This document shows, one piece after another, positions 47,095-57,590 of a stretch of DNA of 64,000 nucleotides (position 1 is the first letter of the stretch; every line of letters starts with the position of its first letter). This DNA comes from Phycomyces blakesleeanus NRRL 1555(-) (lineage: Eukaryota; Mucoromycota; Mucoromycetes; Mucorales; Phycomycetaceae). A program made the position numbers and the translations under genes. The notes under the pieces were generated by a model. The model did no database searches. It had not been told where the DNA came from and saw nothing but the letters and a program-made list of their open reading frames with translations. Location: the NCBI RefSeq assembly GCF_001638985.1, contig NW_017265141.1, positions 1,171,001 to 1,235,000 on the forward strand. The letters are read 5' to 3'.

Positions 47095-50000
47095 CTAATC
47101 CCATCGTCTCCTATCAAAGTCTTCGTCTGGAGAACCTCGCCGTGAAGAGCTTGCAGAAGATCTATAGTAAGGAGGAGATTGGCGGCCACCGTAGTAACGA
47201 TGGAAACGGTAAGGCGGTGGGGACGGTGGATGACGGTAGTAAGATGAGTAATAGTAATTTCCTGGGGGACGGAAGGTGGAGGCTGACCGGGGATAGTCAG
47301 GGAGGTAACGGTCGCTGCCAAGGTCGTGGGAACGGTATGATCTATCTCTACCATAAGGTGACTCATCTCGGCTGCGACGGTTGTAGTAGTAGTAGTCACT
47401 CGCACGATGCGATGCAGGCCGGCTAGCATCATTCCTCGTCGCGGCGACTTCTGAACCGATGTCCAACATATTGAACGCCGGACTTAGCGAGGTCGAAATT
47501 ATATTCTCTCTACGTTGATCTAATTCTCTATTGGGAACCCAGCTGTCTCTTGGTTCGTTTATGTTGTCTACTTCTTTAACCATTGATTCTGGGGTTATCT
47601 GAGCAGGTTCGTCTTCTACTTTCTTTGGGATCTTATCCTCCTCTTCCTCTTCTTCTGGTTCACGCAGGGTATCGAGTGAGACGCTCGTAGCTCGGCTGTC
47701 AGACTTGTCATCCACAGAGTGGTTGAGGGGTGAATCCACAAACAATCGTTTTTTCTTTGAGATCCTCGCAGCAAAGCTAGGACCGTGTGTATCAATAAAC
47801 TTCTCAATCTTTAGGCGACGTGAAAGATCCATTCCTTGAAACTTTTTTGAAGAATTTGACTCTCGATCAACAATATGGTGTGTAATCTAAATTGTTATTA
47901 TTTTTAAGAAGATAAAAATGATAAAATAAATACACAATGTTCAAACTGCTATTTGATACATCTTCTTCTTCGTCTTTCTCATCATCACAATCATAAGCAT
48001 AGTAACCACCACTTACTTTGCGTGCCAGCTCCTTGAATAAATGTCTATCTCCATGCCAAAGAGCAGATTGTCTTGTACTTAGATATTTCGTCACAACCTT
48101 GCCAACTTCTTTTTTGATTTCTGCCTCATCAAAACCAGCGCTATCTCCAAGAGGTGTTGCATCAGTACTCGTAGAAGGCGTCGTTAGGCGAGGAGACCGA
48201 TCGGTTCTGCTTGCTGGACTTTCACTACTGGTATTTCCGTTCTTCTTCTTCTGTGCGTCCATAATCGCTCGTTCGACTAGTCCAGTGAGCTGTGCTTGAT
48301 CTACACCTTCGATAGAGCTGACCCTCTCTTCTGGAAAGTCCCACTGCGATTTTCCAGTTATCTTGCTGTAGTAATACACCGTTCCGTCTTCGCAAGTCGC
48401 CATTCGCCAATTCAAGGGTAGTTTGCTGGCAGCAACTGGGCTTGGTGTGCTTACTATGTGCATTTGTGATGGCGTGGTTTGGGAAGGGTTGTCGTAGTAA
48501 CCTGAGGATTGAAGTGAATTGTTGTTCATCGAGTCAATAAGTCTAGAATCTGATTCTGATAAAGAAAATCCTGTGTCAAAAGCGTCATTTTCTACTCCAC
48601 TATTTCCATTCATTTCTGAATACAAATAGCGATTAGGTTCCGGCTGGGTTGGCGAGTCGGTCTCTGTTGGGCGGTTGTAATATTTGTGAGATAAACTTGG
48701 AGCATAATCTAGCATTGCACGTGGGGCGGTTGGGATGATAGGTACAGGTGGGTACTGCAACTTCCAATGAATCTCTTCGGGTGTTGCATACATCGACAGG
48801 TATTCAAAGTAGTCGTCGTCAGGATCAAAGAATTCGCGTGTGGAGCTGTATCTTGCCCGCTTGTTCGTCCGTAGTAAATATGAGCCGTAGTCGCTGTCTT
48901 CTTCATCCTGACTTAAGCCCATTCTTTCCTCTAATATAATAAAATCTGGTTAGATTGGATATTTTACTTGCTTTGTGTATGTGTACAGAAAGTCTATTCA
49001 CTCACCAAACGTCTCTTTGTGTGCAGGTTGTGGCTCCACATACTGTAACCATAATGTATATTAATATATGTTTTAATATAATTTATGGGTTTCCATGCAA
49101 ACTACCTGTCCTACCATTCTTTTTGGGATTCTGTAGATACTTTTGAGGTTTTCCCATTTTTCGATCAGAGCTTCGGCCATTTCACTAATCTCTTCGTCTT
49201 CATGATTCGTGAGTTTCCTGACTACATCAATCATCTTACAATCCTCTAGCCCATTCCTGTTGGCTAGTGGCAATTGATCCAGGACATGTAGTACCTAGTA
49301 AACAGGACCAAATATACATACAAACATACACAGTAATTCTATTAGTCATCTGTAATCATATCATTCTTTCTTTCCTTTGATATCCAAGCCTAACCTTCTT
49401 TACGATATCTTCGTCATTCTTCCATTCTCCAAGCCAAAATTTGAGCATCTTTAAACCATGTAGCCACAAAAACTGTTTCAAAACCTCTTTTCCTCGGGAT
49501 GTGTTTGGATTTGTGAGTTCGAGACGACGGAGAAGTTTGTTGACCAGATGCGCTTTTCCAACTGAGTCCAGCATCTTCTTCACAAAGGTCTGTACTTCAT
49601 CTGGATCTTGGAGGGGTTCAGAATGACGACGGCGATGTCTCTTCAGGTTCTTTTTCTTTGGCCAAGACGACTCTGTGCTATCCGATTCTTCTTCTTCCTC
49701 TTCTATTTCTTCTTCACTGGGTGATACCTCACTCTCTTCAAATTCATCACTCTTTTTGTCCGACGCACCAATGAACCCCTTACAGTTTGGCATCCCACAA
49801 TAGCACTTTTGGGCAACCGCACTAGACATGTCCTTGTCAGTCTTGGCTTTCATGATACTTTGCATTTCGCTTACCCGTAACGCTCAAACTTGTAGTCAAA
49901 TGTCAGTTCCTCTCCTGCTCTAACCGGACAATCAGTGAAAATGCCAATGCGCATCGTTTTTCCGACTACCCATTTCTGTGTGACACAATTGGGATTGCAA

Positions 50001-50848
50001 GAATGATTTATAAATCGCGCAAGGCAACCTTTTTTTGTTGCATCGATGATCTAATTATATTATATAATTTTTTTGTTCAAAAAAAAAAGGGTGTCATATT
50101 ATGTACAAGGTATTATTATTTTAAAGAGAAAAAAAAATTAGAGTCTAAAATGGAACTTGTATATTTTATTATTATTATTATTATTATTATATATGTATGT
50201 GAAGAAAATTACCTCGTCTGTTTTAAGAGTCATAAAGTAGTAATGCTCTAGACCTTCCTCTTCATAGTCTTTGGTTCGTCTGATAAATTCAATGTTTGGG
50301 ATAACCTCCCCAATATACTCCATAATGAATGCATTTCTACAAAAGGACAATACGTCTTAGGGTTACCCAAAATTCAAAATTACATTCCCTTGCATTTTGA
50401 CAGATTCATCCCCCCCCCCCCCCCCCCCTTCCTCCCCCCCAAAAAAATTCATAACTTACGTTGGTAGATCTGTCAAAGCTCGTAGTCCAAAGCCCTTTTT
50501 TTCCGTCTGTATAACATCCACCCTTGCGTATTGACGTAGTTGAAATCTGCGATTACGACAGAACCGGCCACATGGACAATCGTCAACCATGCACTCCATG
50601 AACATTAGTCTGTTGATACAGGTGTGATCGTCTCCACATGCTTCACTGGGATCATCGATGTCGGGGTCATATTTGCATTCGCATGGCATCGATTCTGAAG
50701 CGATTGATTTGCCAGTTGCCGAACCGAAGTAAATGTTAGCAGGAATGTTTTCGTAGGTCTGCATGGCGTCAGCCGTTGCTGACGGGAGCATATCAAAGGG
50801 TAATTCTTTGTCGTCCTGGAACTCATAAGTCTGCGATTCCGTTTCCAT
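47095..50848 (-). CDS. SET2: Histone H3-K36 methyltransferase SET2
   Basis: Eight exons (50848-50460, 50336-50213, 50050-49875, 49821-49395, 49294-49115, 49042-49006, 48930-48017 and 47886-47095) encode 1012 aa. Domain order matches yeast and animal SET2. AWS, about 54-106: '[10 protein letters not shown]', '[17 protein letters not shown]', '[13 protein letters not shown]'. SET, about 107-228: 'KKGFGLRAL', '[10 protein letters not shown]', '[14 protein letters not shown]', '[12 protein letters not shown]'. Post-SET: '[13 protein letters not shown]'. WW, about 616-647: '[20 protein letters not shown]' and 'WDFP'. SRI, about 710-790, which binds the RNA polymerase II tail: '[14 protein letters not shown]' and '[15 protein letters not shown]'. 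It methylates lysine 36 of H3 during transcription. The post-SET and SRI domains are completed only by removing a 53-nt intron (49874-49822) and a 130-nt intron (48016-47887). The tail past SRI is Tyr/Arg/Ser-rich. Confidence 0.94.
50410..50440. repeat. C19/C7 homopolymer tract inside SET2 intron 1
   Basis: C19 (50410-50428), then TTCCT and C7 (50434-50440). On the transcribed-gene sense strand these are G runs starting about 19 nt after the intron 1 donor. Confidence 0.95.
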
Positions 50849-52110
50849 GACGATTGAGAGTGTAGTCCAAAGGACTACGCGAACATAGACGGAGAATGCT
50901 GCAAAGTTCTTTTATTGGTTGGTTATAGCGAATCAAAATAAAGCAAGGAAAATTTTTTCGATAAAATGTCTAGGATGCGCAATGATTTGGATACTTTCTA
51001 TGCTGTATTTTGAATGAAGCAATAAAGAATTTTTATCTGTTTCAACAAGACGAAGTATTTCTACTTGTTCAGGTCTCTCCTTGTCATCCAATCTCTTGCT
51101 CTGTTGAGAACCCCCTTTTTTCTAAAAAAATAAAAAATAAAATTACCGTAGCCAATCGGACTTGGGAACAATAGAAGCAATCAAACAAGTTAATGATTTA
51201 TATTAAAGATCTTGTTTGATATAAACATGGTCCAAGAAGTATCCTATATATTTTTCTGAATAAAAAAAGCATATTATCCTGGCGATTATAATCAATATAC
51301 ACCGTTAAATTAAATTAAATTAAATTAAATCGAATTGCATTGAATTGTATTGGATTATCAATATTATTATCATTATCATTATGACTATTTTATGCCTGGA
51401 AAGAACGATAGATTTGGTACCACCAAGATATGCAAAAGATAAAATTGATTTCATTTTTTTTTCCTTTTCATCTTATACTTTTTTTTTTAATTTTTTTTTT
51501 GCTTGTGTTGCATCGTCTTAAATTCTAGGGCTGACTAACCCTTCAAGACAAGGAAGCTCATATAACCCATAACATTCTTCTTTGTTACAAAAAAGAAAGT
51601 ACATAGCATACATTACCAAAATAAGATGCTAATTAACCATGAACTGCATTATATATATAATGTAATATTTATTAATACTTGTAAGTATAACATGTTCTCT
51701 CTACTGCCAAATATTCGAACAATAATAATAATATCAATAATAATAATAATAAATTCTTTATTTATACTTTGAGCTTTTCTGCCCTAATTCTAATACTGCT
51801 CTTATCATATACATATAAAAGTAAAATATAAGGTAAATAATATATCCTAGAAAAAAATTAAAATCAGAGTAGAAAATTTACCCTCAATAGTCATTCTACA
51901 AGCATTCTTTCTGAATACAGCAGTATCTATTATGTATACCAAAAAGTGTATAGAAAATAAAATAAAAATAAGGTAGCCTAGCCATTTGTTCGTGAAACCC
52001 ATTGTTCGGTCTAAGATTTAAAAGGTAGCAAAGCCACCACCTTCCATAAAAGGAACAACAAAGGACCTGATTTGCAGTGAGAGTCCAAGTGTGAATGTAA
52101 CATTAACAAG
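50849..52110. other. Upstream region of SET2 and of the FYR-domain gene
   Basis: No full gene is visible. It probably holds the SET2 promoter and the missing first exon(s) of the plus-strand FYR gene. ATG TCT AGG at 50968 opens a 15-codon frame ending at a GT, but its phase does not fit the exon at 52111. (TTAAA)n repeats lie near 51307-51330 and ATT repeats near 51360. Confidence 0.4.
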
Positions 52111-53423
52111 ATGAGTTCAGAAAATCATGTAAAAGGTCTCCAAGTAAGGTTGTTAAAAATCCAAAATCTAAAAAAAAAGAAAAAGAAAAGAGAGACAGAG
52201 AAAGAGAGGCTAAATTTCAAAAATTCATACTTACCCCACGATGCATTGTACTTGACAGTACTTATGAATTGAAGCGACAGGAGAAGATTCTGGAGAACCA
52301 ACGCATTCTACAAGAGCTTGGCTTGTCAGAAGGAAAACAAAAAATGGCAGTAAGACTATAAGAGCTAAAAGAAAAAATAAGAATACGGCTTGTAGTCCTT
52401 CGCATAATATACTGAAGAACTTTTTGACAGAATTTTCCAGTAGTAACCTCGTCTCGTAAAAGGGCAAGATATGTCAAACAAACCTCACAAAATACCAGAA
52501 AAACTGTCGAAGTCTCAAGAGTTTCACGGCGACTAAAAGGAGAAGCTCCAGAAGAGATTGTAAGGTGTTATTATTGCTATTATTAATATTATTTAACAAA
52601 GAGTATCTGCTTTCTGGCTGAAACATATCAATCATAGATGGAATTAGATGAACTTTTAGACCAAAACGATCGCCTACGCCAGGTAGAAAGTATGGCGGAA
52701 ACTCGTATACAGCAAGAAAACACGAAAAAAGAAATTGATAAATTAGCTGAGCACATAAGTGTACCTTTGACACTAGGTAAGACGCGTACTCTTTGCTTGA
52801 CAATATAATCGGATATGTATTAAGACATCAAATTACTCCACAGCTTCTATCGGCACCACTATCTGGGAGCTGGGAGAGTTGTATACAGGGAAAGGGCGGT
52901 CAAAGTACTGGAGTGGTAGATCGGTAATTTATTAAAAGAGTTCTAATGATAAGGTTACTGACGTTGTTATTCTTCACGAAATTAGTGCCGTTATAGACAT
53001 CCTTATCCTATTGGTTTCCGTGCAACAAAGGCACACTTTGGCAACGATTATGCCATGGTAATTGAAAAGGGTCCCGATGGAGAAGGCCCCGTATTTACTG
53101 TAAGTCTAGTTTTGTTCTCGCTGGTAGCATGGAAAGGTAGTAGCTACTAAAAATCTAGCTATCTTAATAGGTTCAAGTCAATGGAACTGGAACAGTATTT
53201 AAAGGAGCAACACCCACAGGTCCTTGGACAGAAGCATGTAAACGCAGCAAATCACAAGGCACGCGTGTCAGTGGCCCATTGGTAAGAATATACGACAAAA
53301 TTTATACTTTATTAACCATGCTATGTATAGTTTCATGGCTTTTCTGATCTTATAACAATGTCATTGATTCAGAGCCTGGACGGGTATGATCTGGCATCCG
53401 AACCAGAAAATGAAGACGCTTAG
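52111..53423 (+). CDS. FYR-domain (FYRN-FYRC) nuclear protein, TBRG1-like; 5' exon not located
   Basis: The visible exons are 52111-52349, 52638-52776, 52844-52923, 52986-53099, 53171-53281 and 53331-53423. The first visible exon is open in frame with the rest but has no ATG before 'KQKMA', and starts in phase 1 after an AAG acceptor, so an upstream exon is needed. It encodes a Lys/Glu/Arg-rich helical segment ('EKEKRDREREAKFQKFIL', 'ELKRQEKILENQRILQELGL') followed by a coiled coil. The C-terminal half is a paired FYRN and FYRC domain: 'YRHPYPIGFRATK', 'VIEKGPDGEGPVFTV', 'GATPTGPWTEACKRS' and 'GPLFHGFSDLITMSLIQSL'. FYR pairs form one folded unit in chromatin proteins such as MLL and in TBRG1. 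There is no SET or Jumonji domain, so TBRG1-like is the best match. A chromatin role is inference. Confidence 0.8.
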
Positions 53424-54641
53424 GATCAATTTCTTTTGTACACAAAAGAAAAAGGTTCCTTTTTTTTACATATACATATATATGATGTATTCAATTTATT
53501 TTGTCCTTTGCATTTCTAAAATTTAAAAGCATGAAGTTATCCACAAGAATAGAGCCTTTACATCGTGCTTTTATCTTAATACCTTGACATTTTATAGCCA
53601 TGCTTTACCCGTAAACCCGCTGATTAATTTGATAAAAAAAAATTGCAATTGACCAGTCATATGCACACATACATATTACTAAAATACTGTTAATTTCAGG
53701 GTCAAATTACAAAGGTAGAAAAGATGGCTTTATTAAGCATGCTAATGTTGGATGAAATTAATTCCACCAACTTTACTAGTACCTGACGAAAATTGTATTG
53801 CCATTTTGGGGCACTACACAGCGCCATGAATGAGTATAAAGATGGTCTTTGAGGTTTTAGTAATATTGGTTTTGTAGTGCAACCAGCTATTTTGGCACTA
53901 GATTACACAAACTTACCACGAATCCGGAAAATTAATTTTTAACCGGTCAATGCTCTTGTACTTTTTTTTTACTATTATTAATATTAATATTAATATTATT
54001 AAAATACAGCTGATAGTGCCAAAACTCATGGTTGATTCATGCTTCTATTATGTACTCAATACCTTTATTCCTTCTTCTCAACTTTGACTGAAATTTTAGC
54101 AATACCTTGATTTAATAAAATGATAATTAAAATGCCAAAAATGAGCCGTTTCCTTGCCTTAAATATTTATATTTATGTATATTGCTTGAAGAATTGATCC
54201 ATAAACGAATGAATGAATGAATGAATGAATAGTTAAATGATATTCAATAAAAGAGAAAGAGAAAACATATCGATATAGTCAATATAATGACTTTGGGCAC
54301 CAAAACAAAAACAAAACTCCCTTGTAGTGCCCGACCCTATTTCTGTCCAACCTTTCAACTACCCAGACTGACAAATCATCTTCATACAGCCAAAGACAAA
54401 CCCCTACCCCCTGAAATTAACAATGGGAAAAAAATCAACCTAGGCAAACAATTTTTTTTACATTATTTAGAGGTAAAAATTCACGCAATTCTTCTATCTC
54501 ACTTAATATGTATGCCCCAAATCTTCTGTAAAAAATAAAAGTTCCCAAGACAAGGTCATCCAAAGATCCGAGACGAGTTCCTTTTTAAGCTATGAAGTAT
54601 TGGTAAAGCCAATCGATATAAAAATACGTCACAAGCCTATG
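53424..54641. other. Intergenic, possible small inverted-repeat element
   Basis: Nothing coding is supported. Three related motifs of type TTTTGGCACTA occur at about 53800 and 53890 (plus strand) and 54010-54022 (minus strand), which might be a MITE-like remnant. (GAAT)n repeats lie at 54205-54231. Confidence 0.35.
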
Positions 54642-54649
54642 TCACGTGA
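54642..54649. promoter_or_regulatory. Palindromic E-box TCACGTGA upstream of ISA1
   Basis: The octamer TCACGTGA lies 76 nt before the ISA1 ATG, with a TACGTCA motif about 17 nt further upstream. CACGTG is the classical target of USF/CBF1-type bHLH factors, and one is encoded at 61602-62792. Binding is inference. Confidence 0.5.
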
Positions 54650-54724
54650 ATTACTGGTATAACGCATGGATCTTTGGTAAGAGTGTTCCGCACTGTTTTT
54701 TTGATTCTATTCTTACAAAATATC

Positions 54725-55306
54725 ATGTCGATCGGTGCTCTACTTAAACGAACAGCAGCTTATACCACATCCGCCCCCTCTACTTCCAATATCGGATCAA
54801 AACTACGCTTAAGAAAGGCGGCCCTTACACTGGTATGACTTTTGGCCGTACACGATGGATTAATAATCCAAATGTTATTATTGTTTCACTCACCCTCCAT
54901 GCGATCTCGACATCTTGCATCGATCCTCTTTTAATAGACACCAGCCGCAGTTAATCGATTAAAAGACCTAACTAAGGGGCCGAAACCACAATATTTGCGT
55001 GTAGGCGTCAAGCAAAAAGGCTGTTCTGGTAACTCTTATATGCTCGAGTTCACAGATTCCAAGGGCAAATTTGATGAGACAGTATCTCAGGATGGTAAGT
55101 AACACAGGAACCACCCATGCTTTTTTACCAGTCTCATTTATTCATCTTATTTTTCAGGTGTCACTGTTCTGGTTGACTCAAAAGCATTAATCACAGTCCT
55201 TGGATCTGAGATGGATTTTGTACAAGACAAGTTATCATCGCATTTTGTATTCAATAATCCTAATGCAAAGGGTGTTTGCGGCTGTGGAGAATCCTTTGCT
55301 GTCTAG
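54725..55306 (+). CDS. ISA1: Mitochondrial A-type iron-sulfur cluster assembly protein (ISA1/ISCA1)
   Basis: Three exons (54725-54832, 54938-55094 and 55158-55306) encode 137 aa. It helps build [4Fe-4S] clusters in the mitochondrial matrix. The first about 30 residues are Ser/Thr/Arg/Lys-rich without acids (MSIGALLKRTAAYTTS...), typical of a presequence. The A-type domain follows: 'LTPAAVNRLKDL', 'LRVGVKQKGCSGNSYMLEF', 'VLVDSKALITVLGSEMDFV' and the C-terminal 'CGCGESFAV'. The three conserved cysteines fall at about 65, 129 and 131. Both introns restore motifs (TL|TPAA and QD|GVTV). The E-box upstream is a candidate control site. Confidence 0.95.
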
Positions 55307-55584
55307 TCCATTCATATCAATTTCACATTCTTACACTCATCAGTATTCTTTCTTTATTTTCTGTTTTTTTCTTAAAAAAAAACTCTTCTGTCAACTTCAT
55401 TTACCATAGATCTTTTTTTTTATTGTATTTTTGCTGCCCTTTTTATTTATATTTATATTTATTTATATTAATATTTATATATTAGAAAAAGGACCTTTTC
55501 ACACTTTAATATGCACAAAATAATACTGTATTATAATATTCTTAATTTTTATTTTGATTAATACTGAATGGAAACAATGGCAAA

Positions 55585-56553
55585 TCATCTATAGACAAAA
55601 GCCAAAATTACAACAAGAGGTAGAAATAAATCCATGTAAATATTATCTCGATAGGATGTCGCAGCTGACACAAGGGGAAGATTTGATGTGGCAGTGGCCG
55701 AAGGGCGGGGGATGGCTGCTGAGATTGACATTGAACGTATGGCAACTGAACTTGTGGGGAGAATCGAGGCGGTGTTTAACATTGTTCTACTTTCGGAGGT
55801 TTCAGTCAAGTCAGTCAAGTCAGTCAACGAAACACTCAGTCCAAGACTATTGACTGGTAGGGATCCTCGGGCAGCATTAGGCATCGGCGTTGGATTTGCC
55901 GGTCTGTTTGCTACCGGAGGTAATACAGGCACAATGGGCGAAAGTGGTTGTGGAGGTAAAGTGGGTGGCAACGCAGGAACAGGAGCTGGTACAGGAGCAG
56001 GAACAGGAGCAGGTGTAGGGGGGTTTATTTCAAGAATTGGAGCAGGAACCGGAGCTGGTACAGGAGCTGGTACCGGGACTGGATACAAAGCTGGTAAAGG
56101 TTCAGCCTTTACCTCTGAGATTGGTGCAGTATTGTCAGTTGTGGTTAAGCTAGGTGGTAAAGGACCTTGTGAAGGGACACTTTCTACATTATCTGTTTCA
56201 AATTTGGGTGTAGTAGGTTGCGTTGCGACTGAAGAGATAGTGTCTCCCGTAATTGATCCAGCCAAAGGATCAATTTCCACCCCAGGACCATTAGTTGCAA
56301 TATCCGTATTTTTTGTACCAGAAAGAGCACCCCCAAGTAAAGCATCTACCGGTGCAGCAATGCCTATAGTACTCAACAGACCATTCAAGGGTGATGCATT
56401 GGCTTCAAGTGGTGATCCGGGAGCGACAGCTGTATCTTTTGCTAGCGTAGTATCCCCAACAGGAACAACAGACGAAGGGGTTCCAAACCCAGCTTCTTGA
56501 GCAGCTACTGCTGAAATTAAGAAACATAAAATAGCATTATGATGTTTGACCAT
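55585..56553 (-). CDS. Secreted Pro/Ala-rich repeat protein, probable GPI anchor
   Basis: A single exon encodes 322 aa. It begins with a short hydrophobic signal (MVKHHNAILCFLISAVAAQ) and ends with a hydrophobic tail after Asp ('MDLFLPLVVILAFVYR'), fitting a cell-wall GPI protein. The middle has no catalytic domain; it carries repeated PVPAPVPAP units in two blocks and a Leu-Thr-Asp repeat ('LTDLTDLTETS'). No cysteine-rich module is seen. The repeat gives a long open frame on the opposite strand (Gly-Ala-Gly-Thr), which I regard as a shadow. Homologs would be hard to trace because of low complexity. A structural or surface role is inference. The short direct repeats make length variation likely. 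Confidence 0.7.
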   Translation of the reverse strand: MVKHHNAILCFLISAVAAQEAGFGTPSSVVPVGDTTLAKDTAVAPGSPLEANASPLNGLLSTIGIAAPVDALLGGALSGTKNTDIATNGPGVEIDPLAGSITGDTISSVATQPTTPKFETDNVESVPSQGPLPPSLTTTDNTAPISEVKAEPLPALYPVPVPAPVPAPVPAPILEINPPTPAPVPAPVPAPVPALPPTLPPQPLSPIVPVLPPVANRPANPTPMPNAARGSLPVNSLGLSVSLTDLTDLTETSESRTMLNTASILPTSSVAIRSMSISAAIPRPSATATSNLPLVSAATSYRDNIYMDLFLPLVVILAFVYR

Positions 56554-57187
56554 GTTAAAGACGTAAAGCTAAAACAAAATACTCTACCTTGACAATTTAT
56601 AGAAATCTAATCGACTAATCAAACTTTGATAAACTGAAGGATCTACACACGATCTCAAAAACCATGCCAAGAAATGCTCCAAAATGATAAACAACAAAAT
56701 GAACGGGGCAATAGCTAGATCCATCACTTTAGTTTATCACAGACGACGAAAATCTTGATTTGTTATTGATTTGATTATACCAACGTACTACTGCCTGTTA
56801 CATTAAACACATCTTTATATACAGACATACACATAAAAAAAACTTAATGTTTGAGGTGATAATGATGGCAATTCTGACATTAATAAAAAAAATAATAGAC
56901 CAGTAGTTCATACATGCTGTACATGTGTATACTATTGGTACACCACCACTTCTTTTCTTTTTTTTTTTTTTAAAAAAAAAGAGTATATATATATATATGT
57001 AATTAATAATAATGATAACGACGGTAATAATAATACTAATACTAATAATAAAAGGTATTTCATTTGATGCCTTGTTATTATCGTTTGGACAGGCTTGTAG
57101 AAACAAGTCCTTTGATAATATACAAGACTTTGTAGGTACATACAAGTTATGATCTATGTTTATAAGAATATCACGCGGCAAAAATTC
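56554..57187. other. Intergenic
   Basis: 5' flank of the Pro/Ala-rich gene and 3' flank of SOM1. It contains poly-T/A runs (56950-56980), a TA run and (TAATAC)-type repeats. No supported gene. Confidence 0.5.
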
Positions 57188-57484
57188 CTATCTCTGTAAA
57201 GGATCACCATTCTGGTCGTATTCTGGTGTCACCTCTGTAGTTGGCTTTCCTGGGCATCTGCCATTCATCCATTTCGTTGAGTGTTTTTCGTATCAGTCGA
57301 AACTTGTTACTTACTTGAGAAATAGTCTGGGAATAGGGGTACATTCAATTTTTGATTCCACCATTTCGCACTGGTACTGAATCAGTTCATACAGCTTGCA
57401 ATCACTTGAAGATGCAGTCCCAGCAAGTGATCCACCCTTGACTGGTGCAGACTTTGTCATGGGGCTCTCATCGGAGGCGGACAT
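57188..57484 (-). CDS. SOM1: SOM1-type mitochondrial inner-membrane-peptidase accessory protein
   Basis: Two exons (57484-57315 and 57257-57188) encode 79 aa. In yeast Som1 works with the Imp1/Imp2 peptidase that trims proteins sorted to the intermembrane space. The signature is 'CKLYELIQYQC', then 'CTPIPRLFLKC', then 'PGKPTTEVTPEYD'. Cysteines at 29, 39, 48 and 58 form a twin C-x9-C pattern, typical of small proteins imported and oxidised by the Mia40 pathway. The splice junction falls between 'LFL' and 'KCPG' and is needed to bring in the last Cys. An upstream in-frame ATG at 57559 exists but would overlap the neighbouring gene's leader. Only 106 bp separate its start from the divergent GlyRS start. 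Confidence 0.85.
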
Positions 57485-57590
57485 GGAGAGAAGAAGTGTG
57501 AAGACGCGTGACTGTGAGTAAGCAGCCCTGTTAAGTTTTGCTTTTCGGGGTATTGTCAAGCATCAATTGCTTGGACCCCGAAGATTCGAC
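57485..57590. promoter_or_regulatory. Short shared promoter between SOM1 and glycyl-tRNA synthetase
   Basis: 106 bp separate the two divergent ATGs. From 57522 to 57590 the plus strand is open in frame with the synthetase, see findings. No canonical TATA box is visible, so initiation is probably dispersed and shared. Confidence 0.6.

Noticed and set aside
47867..48016. Extension of the SET2 exon reading '[19 protein letters not shown]'
   Set aside because: It lies after a GTAAGTGG donor; splicing to ATTACACACC restores the SRI motif 'ARKITHHIV', so the extension is intronic.
55688..56500. 270-codon plus-strand frame rich in Gly-Ala-Gly-Thr
   Set aside because: It mirrors the Pro-Val-Pro-Ala repeats of the minus-strand gene, which has a signal peptide and GPI tail; the mirror frame has neither.
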